64,000 bases of DNA from Embleya sp040605455 (GCF_040605455.1 NZ_JBEXCV010000009.1:48139-112138); one strand, 5' to 3'; numbered from the stretch's first letter, positions 1-8,581 are shown. Translations and numbers: made by a program. The notes: a model not told the origin generated them from the sequence alone.

Positions 1-1954
1 TCACACTGGCAAGACCGTTCTTGATCGAACACGCACGCGCGATGTCCAGACCGAGGGTCGAATTGTGGGTGGGGATCCACGAGCGGCCGGCCAGGTACAG
101 ATGGTCCTCGTTGTCCACTTCCACACAGCGCACCGGCACCGAGTCGATGCGCCGCACCGCGCTGATGTAGCGCAGCCGGGTGGTCGGGTAGGCCAGGGTG
201 CTCTGCCGGGCGATCTTGCGCGGCAGCCGGAAGACCTTGTCCGCCGGCGTGAAGTTCACCTGGTAGCAGATCGACGACCCGGCGCCGCGGCCCTTGACCG
301 GCTTCGTGCGCATCGTCGCGCGATAGCCCAGGCTCAGCACGAGTTCGAGGGCGCCCTCGGCGAGCCTGCGATTGGTCGCCGCGAACTGCACGGTGCCGCT
401 CGGGCTCACGTATCCGTCGGTGTCGAGCAGTCCGGCGAGCAGATCGCGCCGCTGCCGTTCGGACGCGCGCAGGTACGCCTCGGGAATGTGCTTGTCGTTC
501 AGGACACCGAGCGTGCGCAGAATCGCGGGAACCGTGCCGTGCCGGTCGCGACAGGCCTGGCACTGCACCAACCCGCTCGACGGTCCGCCACAGTCGGGGC
601 ACGTCGGCTCGCCGACCGGCGCCGAAACCGCCTTCGCCTTGCCATCACAGGACTTGCCACACGAGCGCACCTGCGAGGTGCGCGGCACGAACGGCTTCCC
701 GCAGACGACACACGCGCGTTCCACGACGGCCGCCGGTTCCGGAAGCCGGAGGTTGTACGACATAGGACTCGAACTCGGGACGGCGCGAATGCCCTCGCGC
801 TCGATGTTGTCGATCATCTCGGGATCGACCGTGGTGAACCGGCTCCCCGCGCTGTGTCCATCGCCCAGCCAGGCCCCCAGCACGTAGGGCGGCAAAAGCA
901 GGTCTCGCTCGGGGAATCGCGCAGGCGCAGCCACGCGGACGGCGTGGTTCAACCGCCGGTCGGCCGTCGCACAAAGCACCGTGGCCGCGATCTCCTCGGT
1001 GGTGCGCACCGTGCCGACGACCGGGCTCCCGTCGCGCACCGCTCGGCGCTCGGCGCGGGTCTCGGTCACCCACTGGTGGCCACCGTCCGCGACGATCACC
1101 GTGCCGTCCGAGAATTCGACCTCGTAGCAGGGTCGATCGGTCAACACCTCGGTCGCCGCCACCACGCGCGTGGGTGTCCCGTCGGCGCCGACGAGCAGAT
1201 CGCCGACACGCACCTCGGCCATGGTGGTCCAGCCGGTCGGCGTCGGCAGCGGCGTGTCCAGCGCCAACGCCTTGCCCATCGCCGGGCGGGCCGCGATCAC
1301 GATCATCTGGCCGGAGTGCAGGCCGTTGGTGAGGGAGTCGAGGTCGGTGAAGCCGGTGGGGATGCCTGACATCTGGCCGCCGCGGGAGCCGATCGCCTCG
1401 ATCTCGTCGAGAGCGCCCTCCATGATGTCGGCCAGCGGCGCGTAGTCCTCGGTGGTGCGCTGCTCGGTGACCTTGTAGACCTCGGCCTGGGCGTTGTTGA
1501 CGATGTCATCGACCTCGCCGTCGGCCGCGTAGCCCATCTGCACGATGCGGGTGCCCGCCTCGACCAGGCGGCGCAGCACCGCCTGTTCGCGCACGATCCG
1601 GGCGTAGTACTCGGCGTTGGCGGCGGTGGGCACCGACGAGATCAGGGTGTGCAGGTACGGGGCGCCGCCCACCCGGCCGATCTCGGTGCGCTTGGTCAGC
1701 TCGGCGGCGACCGTGACCGCGTCGGCCGGTTCACCCCGCGCGTACAGGTCCAGGATCGCGTTGTAGACGAGTTCGTGGGCGGGCCGATAGAAGTCGATCG
1801 GCTTGAGGTTCTCCACGACGTCGGCGATCGCGTCCTTGGACAACATCATGCCGCCGAGCACCGATTGCTCGGCCGCGATGTCCTGGGGCGGGGTCCGCTC
1901 GAATCCTTCGCGGGCCGGCTCGGGCCTGGCCTCTTCGAACTCGGAGACGCTCAT
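1..1954 (-). CDS. dnaB: Replicative DNA helicase DnaB with in-frame intein (3' end outside window)
   Basis: 651 codons are visible; the C-terminal helicase domain runs off the left edge. DnaB unwinds DNA ahead of the replisome. The N-terminal exon (residues 1-228) carries the usual DnaB N-domain, including PQDIAAEQSVLGGMML near residue 22, and enters the RecA-like domain as far as ARPAMGK of Walker A. A 403-residue intein (229-631) follows, then the host protein resumes with STLGLDIARACS. The ATG at 1954 is preceded by AAAGGAG with good spacing. The gene diverges from the MATE gene across a region rich in DnaA-box-like sequences. The exons look intact as far as they can be read. Identity is certain; activity depends on protein splicing. 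Confidence 0.97.
   Translation of the reverse strand, partial: MSVSEFEEARPEPAREGFERTPPQDIAAEQSVLGGMMLSKDAIADVVENLKPIDFYRPAHELVYNAILDLYARGEPADAVTVAAELTKRTEIGRVGGAPYLHTLISSVPTAANAEYYARIVREQAVLRRLVEAGTRIVQMGYAADGEVDDIVNNAQAEVYKVTEQRTTEDYAPLADIMEGALDEIEAIGSRGGQMSGIPTGFTDLDSLTNGLHSGQMIVIAARPAMGKALALDTPLPTPTGWTTMAEVRVGDLLVGADGTPTRVVAATEVLTDRPCYEVEFSDGTVIVADGGHQWVTETRAERRAVRDGSPVVGTVRTTEEIAATVLCATADRRLNHAVRVAAPARFPERDLLLPPYVLGAWLGDGHSAGSRFTTVDPEMIDNIEREGIRAVPSSSPMSYNLRLPEPAAVVERACVVCGKPFVPRTSQVRSCGKSCDGKAKAVSAPVGEPTCPDCGGPSSGLVQCQACRDRHGTVPAILRTLGVLNDKHIPEAYLRASERQRRDLLAGLLDTDGYVSPSGTVQFAATNRRLAEGALELVLSLGYRATMRTKPVKGRGAGSSICYQVNFTPADKVFRLPRKIARQSTLAYPTTRLRYISAVRRIDSVPVRCVEVDNEDHLYLAGRSWIPTHNSTLGLDIARACSIKNGLASV
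62..1270 (-). other. Intein in DnaB, class 3-like, with LAGLIDADG endonuclease motifs and Cys-rich insert
   Basis: The intein spans DnaB residues 229-631 and sits exactly between the Lys and the Ser of Walker A (AMGK / STLG). It begins with Ala instead of Cys or Ser and ends in THN before Ser+1. Block B reads GGHQWVT, with Trp two residues after the His. Block F reads VRCVEV, with Cys at position 4. A Trp plus block-F Cys without residue-1 nucleophile is the signature of class 3 inteins, where the block-F Cys does the first attack. Two endonuclease motifs are visible: LGAWLGDG near residue 360 and LAGLLDTDG near residue 506. Between them are eight cysteines in two groups, CxxC-x13-CxxxC (about 413-435) and CxxC-x9-CxxC (about 450-467), which look like two zinc knuckles. 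Class assignment is inference from motifs. Confidence 0.9.
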
Positions 1955-2114
1955 GCCCGGGGTCTCCTTTCACAAAGGCTCGCGCGAGATCGCACCGCAG
2001 TACACCGTGTCCTTCTTACGCCACACGGCCGACAGATCCGCCGCATGACGCGGCGTGCGGCCCTTCACCGTACGGGTGGACCCTGGGACGGCCAAGACGG
2101 TCATACACAGGCCC

Positions 2115-2364
2115 TGTGGATAACTGTGGACAACCTGTGGAGAGAGGTGGGTCCAGCTGTGCACAAGCTGTGCGCAGTCAGCCGCGAACGCTTCGCAATC
2201 ATGTACACAAACCCAATCTGACCTGCGGTTTCTCTATCCACCGGCTGTGTATGTGAAAAACTGTTGGGCGAATCATGCGGCTATCGCCCCACGTGTGCAC
2301 CCGCGTACGCCCCGCGCTCGCCGGTAATGACCAGGAGCGCATTGTGACCCTTACCTGTGGATGA
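2115..2364. promoter_or_regulatory. DnaA-box-like cluster between dnaB and the MATE gene
   Basis: The 423-bp spacer 1955-2377 holds no gene. It contains TGTGGATAA at 2115-2123 (perfect TTATCCACA on the other strand), TGTGGACAA at 2125-2133 (perfect TTGTCCACA), TGTGGAGAG at 2136-2144, TGTGCACAA at 2158-2166 and TGTGGATGA at 2356-2364. The first three are in the same orientation and start 10-11 bp apart, about one helical turn. It may titrate DnaA, regulate dnaB, or both. Confidence 0.7.
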
Positions 2365-2377
2365 CTACGGTGGACGA

Positions 2378-3763
2378 GTGCCGTCCACGGTCCCGTCCCC
2401 ACCTCCGGAACAGCCCGCCACCGAGCAACCCGCCCCACCGCCCGCCGGCCGCCCCGGGCGCCGCGCCCACGACCGCGACATCCTGCGCCTGGCGATCCCG
2501 GCCTTCTTCGCGCTCGTCGCCGAGCCGCTGTTCGTGCTCGTCGACTCGGCGATCATCGGCCGGCTCGGCACACCCCAGTTGGCGGGACTCGGCGTCGCGG
2601 GCACGATGCTGACCACCCTGGTCAACCTGTGCGTGTTCCTCGCCTACGCGACCACCGCCGCGGTCGCCCGACTCATGGGCGCGGGCGACCCGCGCGCCGC
2701 GATCCGCCAGGGCCTGGACGGCGTCTGGCTGGCCGCGCTGCTGGGCATCGGGCTGCTTGTGGTCGGCCTCGTCGGCGCCCCGTGGATCGTCGCCGCGTTC
2801 GGCGCCTCGGACAGCGCGACGCCGCACGCGGTGACCTACCTGCGGATCGGCTCGCTGGGCATCCCGGCAATGCTGGTCGTGCTCGCCGCCACCGGCGTGC
2901 TGCGCGGGCTCCAGGACACCCGGACCCCGCTCGTGGTCGCGGTCCTCGGCTTCGGCGCCAACCTGTTGCTCAACGTCGGGTTCGTGTACGGCCTGCACTG
3001 GGGCATCGCCGGGTCCGCGTGGGGCACCGTGCTCGCGCAGACCGCGATGGCCGTGGTCTACCTGGTCACCGTCGTCCGCGGCGCCCGCCGGCACGGCGCG
3101 TCGCTGCGCCCGGACACGGCCGGTATCCGGGCCTGCGCCGCAGCCGGCGCGCCGCTGTTCGTCCGCACGGTCAGCCTGCGGGCCATCCTGGTCGTGGCCA
3201 CCGTGGCGGCCACCCACATGGGTGACACCTCGATCGCCACCCACCAGGTCGCCTGGCAGATCTGGACGTTCCTGGCCTTCGCGATGGACGCCCTGGCCAT
3301 CGCGGCGCAGGCGATCGTGGGGCGGGCCCTGGGCTCGGGGGACGCGAGCGGCGCCCGCGCGGCGACCCGCCGAATGCTGGTGTGGGGGGTGTGGACGGGC
3401 GTGCTGTTCGCGATCGTGGTGGTCGCCGCGCGCCCGCTGTACATCCCGCTGTTCACCGCCGACCCGGCGGTGCGGGACCTGTTGGCCGGCACCCTGCTCG
3501 CGGTCGCCGCGCTCCAGCCGTTGGCCGGTGCGGTGTTCGTGCTGGACGGGGTGCTGATCGGCGCGGGCGACGGCCGCTACCTCGCCCTCACCATGCCCCT
3601 CGTACTGGCCGCCTTCTGCGCGGCGCTGGGCACCGTATCGGCCCTCGGCGGCGGTCTGATCGCGGTGTGGTGGTGGGCGATCGGCACCTTCATGATCGCC
3701 CGCGTGCTCCTGCTCGGCCGGCGAGCGTACGGCGATGCCTGGCTGGTGACCGGCAAGCGCTGA
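2378..3763 (+). CDS. MATE family efflux transporter (DinF-like)
   Basis: 461 aa from the GTG at 2378. This start is chosen because TACGGT lies 7 nt upstream, as in leaderless actinobacterial mRNAs; a GTG at 2357 would add seven residues. The protein has a short Pro-rich cytoplasmic tail, then about twelve hydrophobic segments typical of MATE antiporters, which export drugs or metabolites using H+ or Na+ gradients. VDSAIIGRLG in the first helix is characteristic of the DinF subgroup. The gene stands next to dnaB, as in other streptomycetes. It ends just before a strong hairpin facing the convergent copper-chaperone gene. The substrate cannot be told from sequence. Confidence 0.9.
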   Translation: MPSTVPSPPPEQPATEQPAPPPAGRPGRRAHDRDILRLAIPAFFALVAEPLFVLVDSAIIGRLGTPQLAGLGVAGTMLTTLVNLCVFLAYATTAAVARLMGAGDPRAAIRQGLDGVWLAALLGIGLLVVGLVGAPWIVAAFGASDSATPHAVTYLRIGSLGIPAMLVVLAATGVLRGLQDTRTPLVVAVLGFGANLLLNVGFVYGLHWGIAGSAWGTVLAQTAMAVVYLVTVVRGARRHGASLRPDTAGIRACAAAGAPLFVRTVSLRAILVVATVAATHMGDTSIATHQVAWQIWTFLAFAMDALAIAAQAIVGRALGSGDASGARAATRRMLVWGVWTGVLFAIVVVAARPLYIPLFTADPAVRDLLAGTLLAVAALQPLAGAVFVLDGVLIGAGDGRYLALTMPLVLAAFCAALGTVSALGGGLIAVWWWAIGTFMIARVLLLGRRAYGDAWLVTGKR

Positions 3764-3850
3764 AGTGCCGGCGCTCCGCCGACCGAAGACCGCGCCCCGC
3801 CGACCAAAAGCCGCAGCACGGCCGGGTCGCCACCCTGCGGGCGGTCGAGA

Positions 3851-3881
3851 GCCGTCCCGTCGACCGAGTCGACGGGACGGC
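3851..3881. terminator. Bidirectional terminator hairpin
   Basis: Perfect 14-bp stem with a 3-nt loop (arms 3851-3864 and 3868-3881), lying between the convergent MATE and copper-chaperone genes. There is no U-tract, as is common in actinobacterial terminators. Confidence 0.85.
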
Positions 3882-3887
3882 GACGAC

Positions 3888-4103
3888 TCACGCCCCGACG
3901 ACCTGGTAGCCCGCCTCCACGACGGCCGCGCGCACCGCGTCCGCGTCCACGGGCTGCTCGGACGTCACGGTCACCAGACCCGAGGCCAGCTCGACCTTGA
4001 CGTCGGTCACGCCCGACACCTCGGAGACCTCCTCGGTGACGGACGAGACGCAGTGGCCGCAGGTCATCCCGGTGACGGTGAAGGTGGCGGTGGCGGTGCT
4101 CAT
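3888..4103 (-). CDS. copZ: Copper chaperone CopZ-like (heavy-metal-associated domain)
   Basis: 71 aa, a single HMA domain of the usual 65-70 residue length. The metal site GMTCGHC is at residues 12-18, and the C-terminal VEAGYQV matches the family. Such proteins bind Cu(I) in the cytosol and pass it to P-type ATPases or to CsoR. No copA or csoR gene is nearby, so the partner must be elsewhere. The ATG at 4103 follows AAAGGATC. A CsoR-type operator lies at 4160-4176, upstream of the start, so copper induction is likely. Confidence 0.93.
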   Translation of the reverse strand: MSTATATFTVTGMTCGHCVSSVTEEVSEVSGVTDVKVELASGLVTVTSEQPVDADAVRAAVVEAGYQVVGA

Positions 4104-4159
4104 GACGGTGATCCTTTCGTCGACACGAGGACCATGATCGGCCCCACGACGGCCAATCT

Positions 4160-4176
4160 ATACCCCACCGGGGTAT
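4160..4176. promoter_or_regulatory. CsoR-type operator upstream of copZ
   Basis: ATACCCC-ACC-GGGGTAT is a perfect 7-3-7 inverted repeat 57 bp before the copZ start codon. It matches the G-tract palindrome bound by the copper-sensing repressor CsoR in actinobacteria. Regulation itself is inferred. Confidence 0.8.
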
Positions 4177-4354
4177 GCATCCAAGCCGACTCACCCACTC
4201 GTTCGAGCGGATTCACCCGCCGGACACCCGACCCGAAGCCACACCTCCGAACTCGGACCCGGACTCGAAATCGGGCCGGGGCCGAGGCCGGCCCCGAAGC
4301 CACACCCACATGCACCACCGGCCCGAGCCACGACGGCCCGAGTCCCGACCACGC

Positions 4355-5320
4355 TCAGTCCGTCCACCGCGCGGAACGCACCGGTTCGGCCACCGGCCGC
4401 CCGACCCGGAACACCGCGAGCGCCGTGGCCCCCACCATGCCCTCCAACTCCCCGGCGGTCCGCGCGCAGTCGATCACCTGGCTGAGCGGATGCGTCGCGT
4501 AGCCGTGCCCAGCCAGCGTCAGCCAACAGCGCAACAGCCCCCGCCCCGACTCCAGCAGGTCCATCGGCCGCATCGGCCCATTCGGCGCGGTCACCACCAA
4601 CACACTCCCGTCGTACCGCAGCAACCCCCGCGACGCCGCCGCCAACCCCCGAGCCAGCCCGACCCGCCGCAACACCCGATACGCGGTCGGGCGCAGCACC
4701 GCGTGCAGCGCCCGCTCCTCGAACCGGGACAGCGCCAACGCCCGCCCGGTCAGCCCGTCCCGCGCGTGGGGACGACCGGCCGGCACCGGTCGCAACCGCA
4801 ACCACCGGCGCAACTCGGCAACCAGCGCCGGATCACCGAACAGCCGGCGATCCGCCTCCTCCAGCAACGGCGCCAGCGCCCGGGTCCCGCCCCGCCACAG
4901 ACCCGCCGACCCGGCGAACGCCTGCGTCGCCTCGGCGAACAGCGAGTCCGGCAGCGTCCCCGGCACGTACGCTCCGCGCGCACTGCGCCGCCCCGCCAGA
5001 TCCGCGGCGGTGAACGGGGTCGGGTGACACTCGTCCGCCCGCACGAACCGGGCCACCGCACCCCGCTCCGGCGCGGCGTCCCACTCCACCCGCAGCGGCA
5101 CCTCCAGCGCCGCGGACGCGATCAGGAACGCCTCGGTGAACGCGCCGAGCGCCAGGAACAGGTCCCGCCGCGTGGGATCGCCGACCGGCAGCTCGCGCTC
5201 GGCGTCCCAGGACAACGCGTAACCCAGGGCCCCGCTCGGCGTCACCGTCCAGGGCTGCGTGTTGTGCGCGCTGGGCGCCCGCCCGGCCGACCGCAACAGT
5301 TCCGCCAGTTGCGCACTCAC
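4355..5320 (-). CDS. Nitroreductase family protein (Acg-like)
   Basis: 321 aa. The N-terminal RAPSAHNTQPWTV (about residues 13-25) is the FMN-contacting signature of the Acg-like nitroreductase group. The C-terminal MVGATALAVFRVGRP also fits the fold. Such proteins bind FMN; several actinobacterial members have lost redox activity. The GTG start overlaps the stop of the upstream gene by 4 bp (GTGA), so it is translationally coupled. It is the last gene of a four-gene operon. Substrate unknown. Confidence 0.85.
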   Translation of the reverse strand: MSAQLAELLRSAGRAPSAHNTQPWTVTPSGALGYALSWDAERELPVGDPTRRDLFLALGAFTEAFLIASAALEVPLRVEWDAAPERGAVARFVRADECHPTPFTAADLAGRRSARGAYVPGTLPDSLFAEATQAFAGSAGLWRGGTRALAPLLEEADRRLFGDPALVAELRRWLRLRPVPAGRPHARDGLTGRALALSRFEERALHAVLRPTAYRVLRRVGLARGLAAASRGLLRYDGSVLVVTAPNGPMRPMDLLESGRGLLRCWLTLAGHGYATHPLSQVIDCARTAGELEGMVGATALAVFRVGRPVAEPVRSARWTD

Positions 5321-6429
5321 CCGTCGATCCCCACTGTTCGCTGGTAGAACGTGTGCCCGTGCAGCTCCCGGCCGCCGATCCGGCGATACTGCGCGGCCGA
5401 CGCCTTGTTGTCGTCCTCGACCCACGTGCTGCGCAACGCGTCGTAGCCGCCCGCCCGCAGCGCCCGATACTGCTCGCGCGCCAACAGCGTCAGATAGCCG
5501 CACCCCTGGGCTGCCGGCACCGTGCCCTTGATGATCAGCACCGCCTCCCGGCGATAGCGCCCACGCGTGGCCAACAGCCGCAGCTGGTTGCCCAGGTGCA
5601 GATCTCCGCCGATGCGCATCAGGAACTCCGAGATGTCCGGCACCGCGAGGGTGAACGCGATCGGCTCGCCCGCCCGCTCCAGCCACAGGAGCAGCGACTC
5701 ATCCAAAAGATGGGCCAACCCCTCGGTCTGCGCCCGCAGTTCGTCGAGCTCGATCGGCGTGTAGTAGCCCAGCTGCCCGAAGCTCGCGTTCAACATCCGA
5801 TGCAGGATCGGTAGTTGCTCGGCCAACCGGCGGCGCGACCCGCGCCGGATCACCAACTTCTCCGCGGCGATCCGCGCGTCGTCGAACATGTACGTCGTGT
5901 CCGGATCGTCGGTGCGCTCGCGCAGACCCGGGCAGATCCAGGTGGACGCGGAGAACCGCCGGACGAACCCGACCCGTTCGTAGGTCTCCGGGTACCGTGC
6001 CGGGTTCCACGCCGAGTCCACGAAACCGCGTTCGGTGAACCCGGAGGTGATCACCCCACCGGTTTGATTCGGCAGTAGCGCGACCGGCCCGAACAGGGTC
6101 CCGCGGCCGGCCCGCGCGGCCCGCCGCTCCATCAGCTCCACCAGGGTCGCGAACACCGCCGGGTCGTCGGCGAAGTCGGTGAGCCCGAACAACTGGTGCC
6201 GGCCGCGCAGCTTGGCGTCGAAGCGCCCGTCGGTGTGCAGACAGGTCCGGCCCACCGTCCGCCCGGCCCGGTCGCGCACCACGTACAGCTCGATCCCGGC
6301 CCGTTGCCACTGCCGCACCTGCCCGTGCAGCACCGGCACGTAGCGGTCCTTCGGGTGCAGCCGCAGCGGAAGTTCGCAGAAGTCTCGCAACGCGCGACGG
6401 GAGGCGACCCGCTCCACGGTGAGCGTCAC
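5317..6429 (-). CDS. GNAT-like acetyltransferase-family protein (YghO-like)
   Basis: 370 aa. The sequence resembles the two-domain GNAT-fold proteins around YghO: an N-terminal lobe with a FCELPLRLHPKDRYVPVL segment that binds a long chain or cofactor in related proteins, and a C-terminal lobe ending in a conserved WVEDDNKASAAQYRRIGG stretch. The catalytic role is unknown. The GTG at 6429 overlaps the upstream stop by 4 bp and its own stop overlaps the nitroreductase start by 4 bp. The tight coupling suggests that the four products work in one pathway. Function beyond the fold is inference. Confidence 0.75.
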   Translation of the reverse strand: MTLTVERVASRRALRDFCELPLRLHPKDRYVPVLHGQVRQWQRAGIELYVVRDRAGRTVGRTCLHTDGRFDAKLRGRHQLFGLTDFADDPAVFATLVELMERRAARAGRGTLFGPVALLPNQTGGVITSGFTERGFVDSAWNPARYPETYERVGFVRRFSASTWICPGLRERTDDPDTTYMFDDARIAAEKLVIRRGSRRRLAEQLPILHRMLNASFGQLGYYTPIELDELRAQTEGLAHLLDESLLLWLERAGEPIAFTLAVPDISEFLMRIGGDLHLGNQLRLLATRGRYRREAVLIIKGTVPAAQGCGYLTLLAREQYRALRAGGYDALRSTWVEDDNKASAAQYRRIGGRELHGHTFYQRTVGIDG

Positions 6430-6881
6430 GACTTCGCCTTCCGGTGCACCGGCGCGCCGCTCTTCTCGGACCCGATCGGGGTGAACTCCTGGATGTGCGC
6501 CATCTCGTTGCCTTCGGCCCGCCACGCGCCATTGCTGTAGCCGGCCGGCTGCGCGTCGAAGAGCCGGATGAACCCGGCTGTGCCGTTGCGGTCGCCGTGA
6601 TCGGTCATCCAGCACATCAGGTCGCGGTGCGCCTTGGAGCGGGCGAACCGCAACAGCGCGTCCCGATCCGCGAACACCGCGATCGTGCCGAGCGTGAACG
6701 GCCCCTGTCGGTACACCTTGTGCCAGCGGTAGCCGTCCATCCGCTTCATCGTGCGCACCATCCGCAGATACGGCCGGACCAGCGAGAGCAGCGCGCGCGG
6801 GCCCCGGTAGTGCGTGGCCCCGATGAACAACGCCTCGCCCTGCGCCTGCGGCGGCGCCGCCGAGAAGTCGGTGGTCCTCAT
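6426..6881 (-). CDS. Conserved hypothetical protein, possible dimeric alpha/beta barrel
   Basis: 151 aa. I do not recognise a named family with certainty. The middle (residues 15-95) has the rhythm of an antibiotic-biosynthesis-monooxygenase-type ferredoxin-like domain: a beta strand at FTLGTIAVFADRDALLRF followed by a helix with AHRDLMCWM. No signal peptide or membrane helix is seen. The ATG at 6881 overlaps the upstream ligase stop by 4 bp (ATGA). Confidence 0.7.
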   Translation of the reverse strand: MRTTDFSAAPPQAQGEALFIGATHYRGPRALLSLVRPYLRMVRTMKRMDGYRWHKVYRQGPFTLGTIAVFADRDALLRFARSKAHRDLMCWMTDHGDRNGTAGFIRLFDAQPAGYSNGAWRAEGNEMAHIQEFTPIGSEKSGAPVHRKAKS

Positions 6882-8422
6882 CGCTGCTCCCCCTCCACGA
6901 GGTAGACGTTCTTGATTTTGGTGGTGCCGCGCAGGAACGGCCCGGTCCCGAAGTCGTGTACGAGCACCCGCACATCGGCCGCCGTCGGATCCTCGGCGAG
7001 TGACTGGGCGAAGTCCCGGCTGACTCGGGCCAGGTGGCGCACCACACCCTCGCGGCACACTCGGGCGAGCTTGTCCCGATCCACATCGTCCTGCGAAGTC
7101 CCGTCCCGCAGTTGGAGATTGACCACGGGCCTGCTCTCCAGGTCGGCGTACTCGTCGACGGTCAGGCAAAAGCCCTCCAGGTGCGCCGCCATCGGGTTGT
7201 CCCGATACAGCCCGTACTCGACGTCCTGCGGATAGATGTTGGCGCCCATGTACGAGATCGTGCTGTCCTTGCGCCCGAACAGCAGCAGCAGCGGCAGCCG
7301 CATGCCCTCGGCCCGGGCCGCGCGCTCCCAGTCGACCCACGCCCGGGCATCCGGCCGGATCATCTCCTCGACCTGGGCGAAGGTCAGCAACCGACCCTCG
7401 TCGCCGATGTTGTAGCGCACCTTCGGACTCATCACCGCGGTCGAGTTGATCGTGCAGATCACCTCGTCCCGGGCGTTGGTCTCCAGGTACGTCTCCAGCG
7501 GGTTGTACTGGAACACCATCGGCACCCGGCCCTCGTCGGGACCCAGCAGTCGCATCCGCAGCCGCTCGTCGGTCAGCAGCCGCTTGCGCAGCCACACCGT
7601 CGCGTCACTCTCGCCGGCCATCCCGATGGTCAGGTCCGAGGCGCCGTAGCCGGAGCGCACCTTGACGAAGCCCTCCTCCAGGTAGTCGCGCAGCGCCTCG
7701 GTCATGCCCTCGCCGCCGACGAAGCCGTACATCGCGTGTCGGCGCCAGTCGAAGCCCTCGGCGTCCAGCCGGTCACGCAGGTGCTTGAAGAACGGCGGGT
7801 ACGCGGTGACCAGGTAGGTGAAACGCGGCCCGAAGTGGCGCAGCGTGTCCACGATCTTGTCGATGTCCGGGCCGGTGTTCTTGACCATCGCCACCCGGGC
7901 CATCGCGATCCCGGTGTTGGTCCCGGTGGCCCACGCGCCCATCGAGTACGCGTTGATCACGAACAACTTCCGCCGGGGAAAGACGAGCGAGGTGTAGCCG
8001 GCCACGTTGCGGTGCACCGACTTGAGTTCGCGCCGCGAACGCAGCCAGTTGTGCGGCGTCCCGGAGGACCCGGACGACTCGTCCACGACCGTCCCGGCCA
8101 CCTCCAGCGTGCCCAGCCAGCAGCGGGTGTCCTCGGGGTACGCCTTGACGTAGTTCTCCTTGGACGTCTCCGGGTACGAGGCGAGGTCGAACCAGCGGAA
8201 GCGCCAACGGTGCCGGCGCAGGAAGTCGCGGTAGGCGGGGACGTCGAGAGCGGCGAACTGGCAGGTCATCCACGCGTGCCGACGCGCGAACCCCTGCATC
8301 CACGGCTGATAGTTGCGCGCGGTCCAGCGCCAGACGACGGGATGGACGCGGTAGAGCTGATACAGACCGGTCAGCGCGAAGCTGACCACACGCAGCAACC
8401 ACTGTCGGATGAACCTGGCCAT
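6878..8422 (-). CDS. PaaK-like AMP-dependent CoA ligase / adenylate-forming enzyme
   Basis: 514 aa, first gene of the four-gene operon. The phosphate-binding loop ESSGSSGTP is near residue 115, and SGYGASDLTIGMAGE (about 258-272) resembles the A5 region of phenylacetate-CoA-ligase-type enzymes. Such enzymes activate a carboxylate with ATP and load it on CoA or another acceptor. The N-terminal 60 residues are basic and partly hydrophobic, which may allow membrane association. The ATG at 8422 is in a GC-rich leader, with a short palindrome 77 bp further upstream. Substrate unknown; it is not clearly in a phenylacetate pathway because no paa genes are nearby. Confidence 0.82.
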   Translation of the reverse strand: MARFIRQWLLRVVSFALTGLYQLYRVHPVVWRWTARNYQPWMQGFARRHAWMTCQFAALDVPAYRDFLRRHRWRFRWFDLASYPETSKENYVKAYPEDTRCWLGTLEVAGTVVDESSGSSGTPHNWLRSRRELKSVHRNVAGYTSLVFPRRKLFVINAYSMGAWATGTNTGIAMARVAMVKNTGPDIDKIVDTLRHFGPRFTYLVTAYPPFFKHLRDRLDAEGFDWRRHAMYGFVGGEGMTEALRDYLEEGFVKVRSGYGASDLTIGMAGESDATVWLRKRLLTDERLRMRLLGPDEGRVPMVFQYNPLETYLETNARDEVICTINSTAVMSPKVRYNIGDEGRLLTFAQVEEMIRPDARAWVDWERAARAEGMRLPLLLLFGRKDSTISYMGANIYPQDVEYGLYRDNPMAAHLEGFCLTVDEYADLESRPVVNLQLRDGTSQDDVDRDKLARVCREGVVRHLARVSRDFAQSLAEDPTAADVRVLVHDFGTGPFLRGTTKIKNVYLVEGEQR

Positions 8423-8498
8423 GACCGTCCGCCCCTTTGCCCCCGCCGGCCCACCCGGCGTGTGTCTCCAGCCTGCGGCGGCGGGGGTGTTCGGGACA

Positions 8499-8514
8499 TG
8501 AGTACCGCTACTCA
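8499..8514. promoter_or_regulatory. Palindrome upstream of the PaaK-like operon
   Basis: TGAGTA-CCGC-TACTCA is a perfect 6-4-6 inverted repeat, 77 bp upstream of the operon start and before the rplI terminator. It looks like a dimeric regulator site; the regulator is not identifiable. Confidence 0.5.
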
Positions 8515-8532
8515 GTCGGCTACTCGGAAACG

Positions 8533-8571
8533 CCGAACGGCCCGACCCCCGGAAGGGGTCGGGCCGTTCGG
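8533..8571 (-). terminator. Terminator after rplI
   Basis: Perfect 17-bp stem with a 5-nt loop (arms 8533-8549 and 8555-8571), 11 bp beyond the rplI stop codon. Confidence 0.9.
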
Positions 8572-8581
8572 GTGTCTCAGG

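Noticed and set aside
2351..3244. Long minus-strand ORF opposite the MATE gene
   Set aside because: Shadow frame of a high-GC gene; Arg/Gly/Asp-rich translation without domains.
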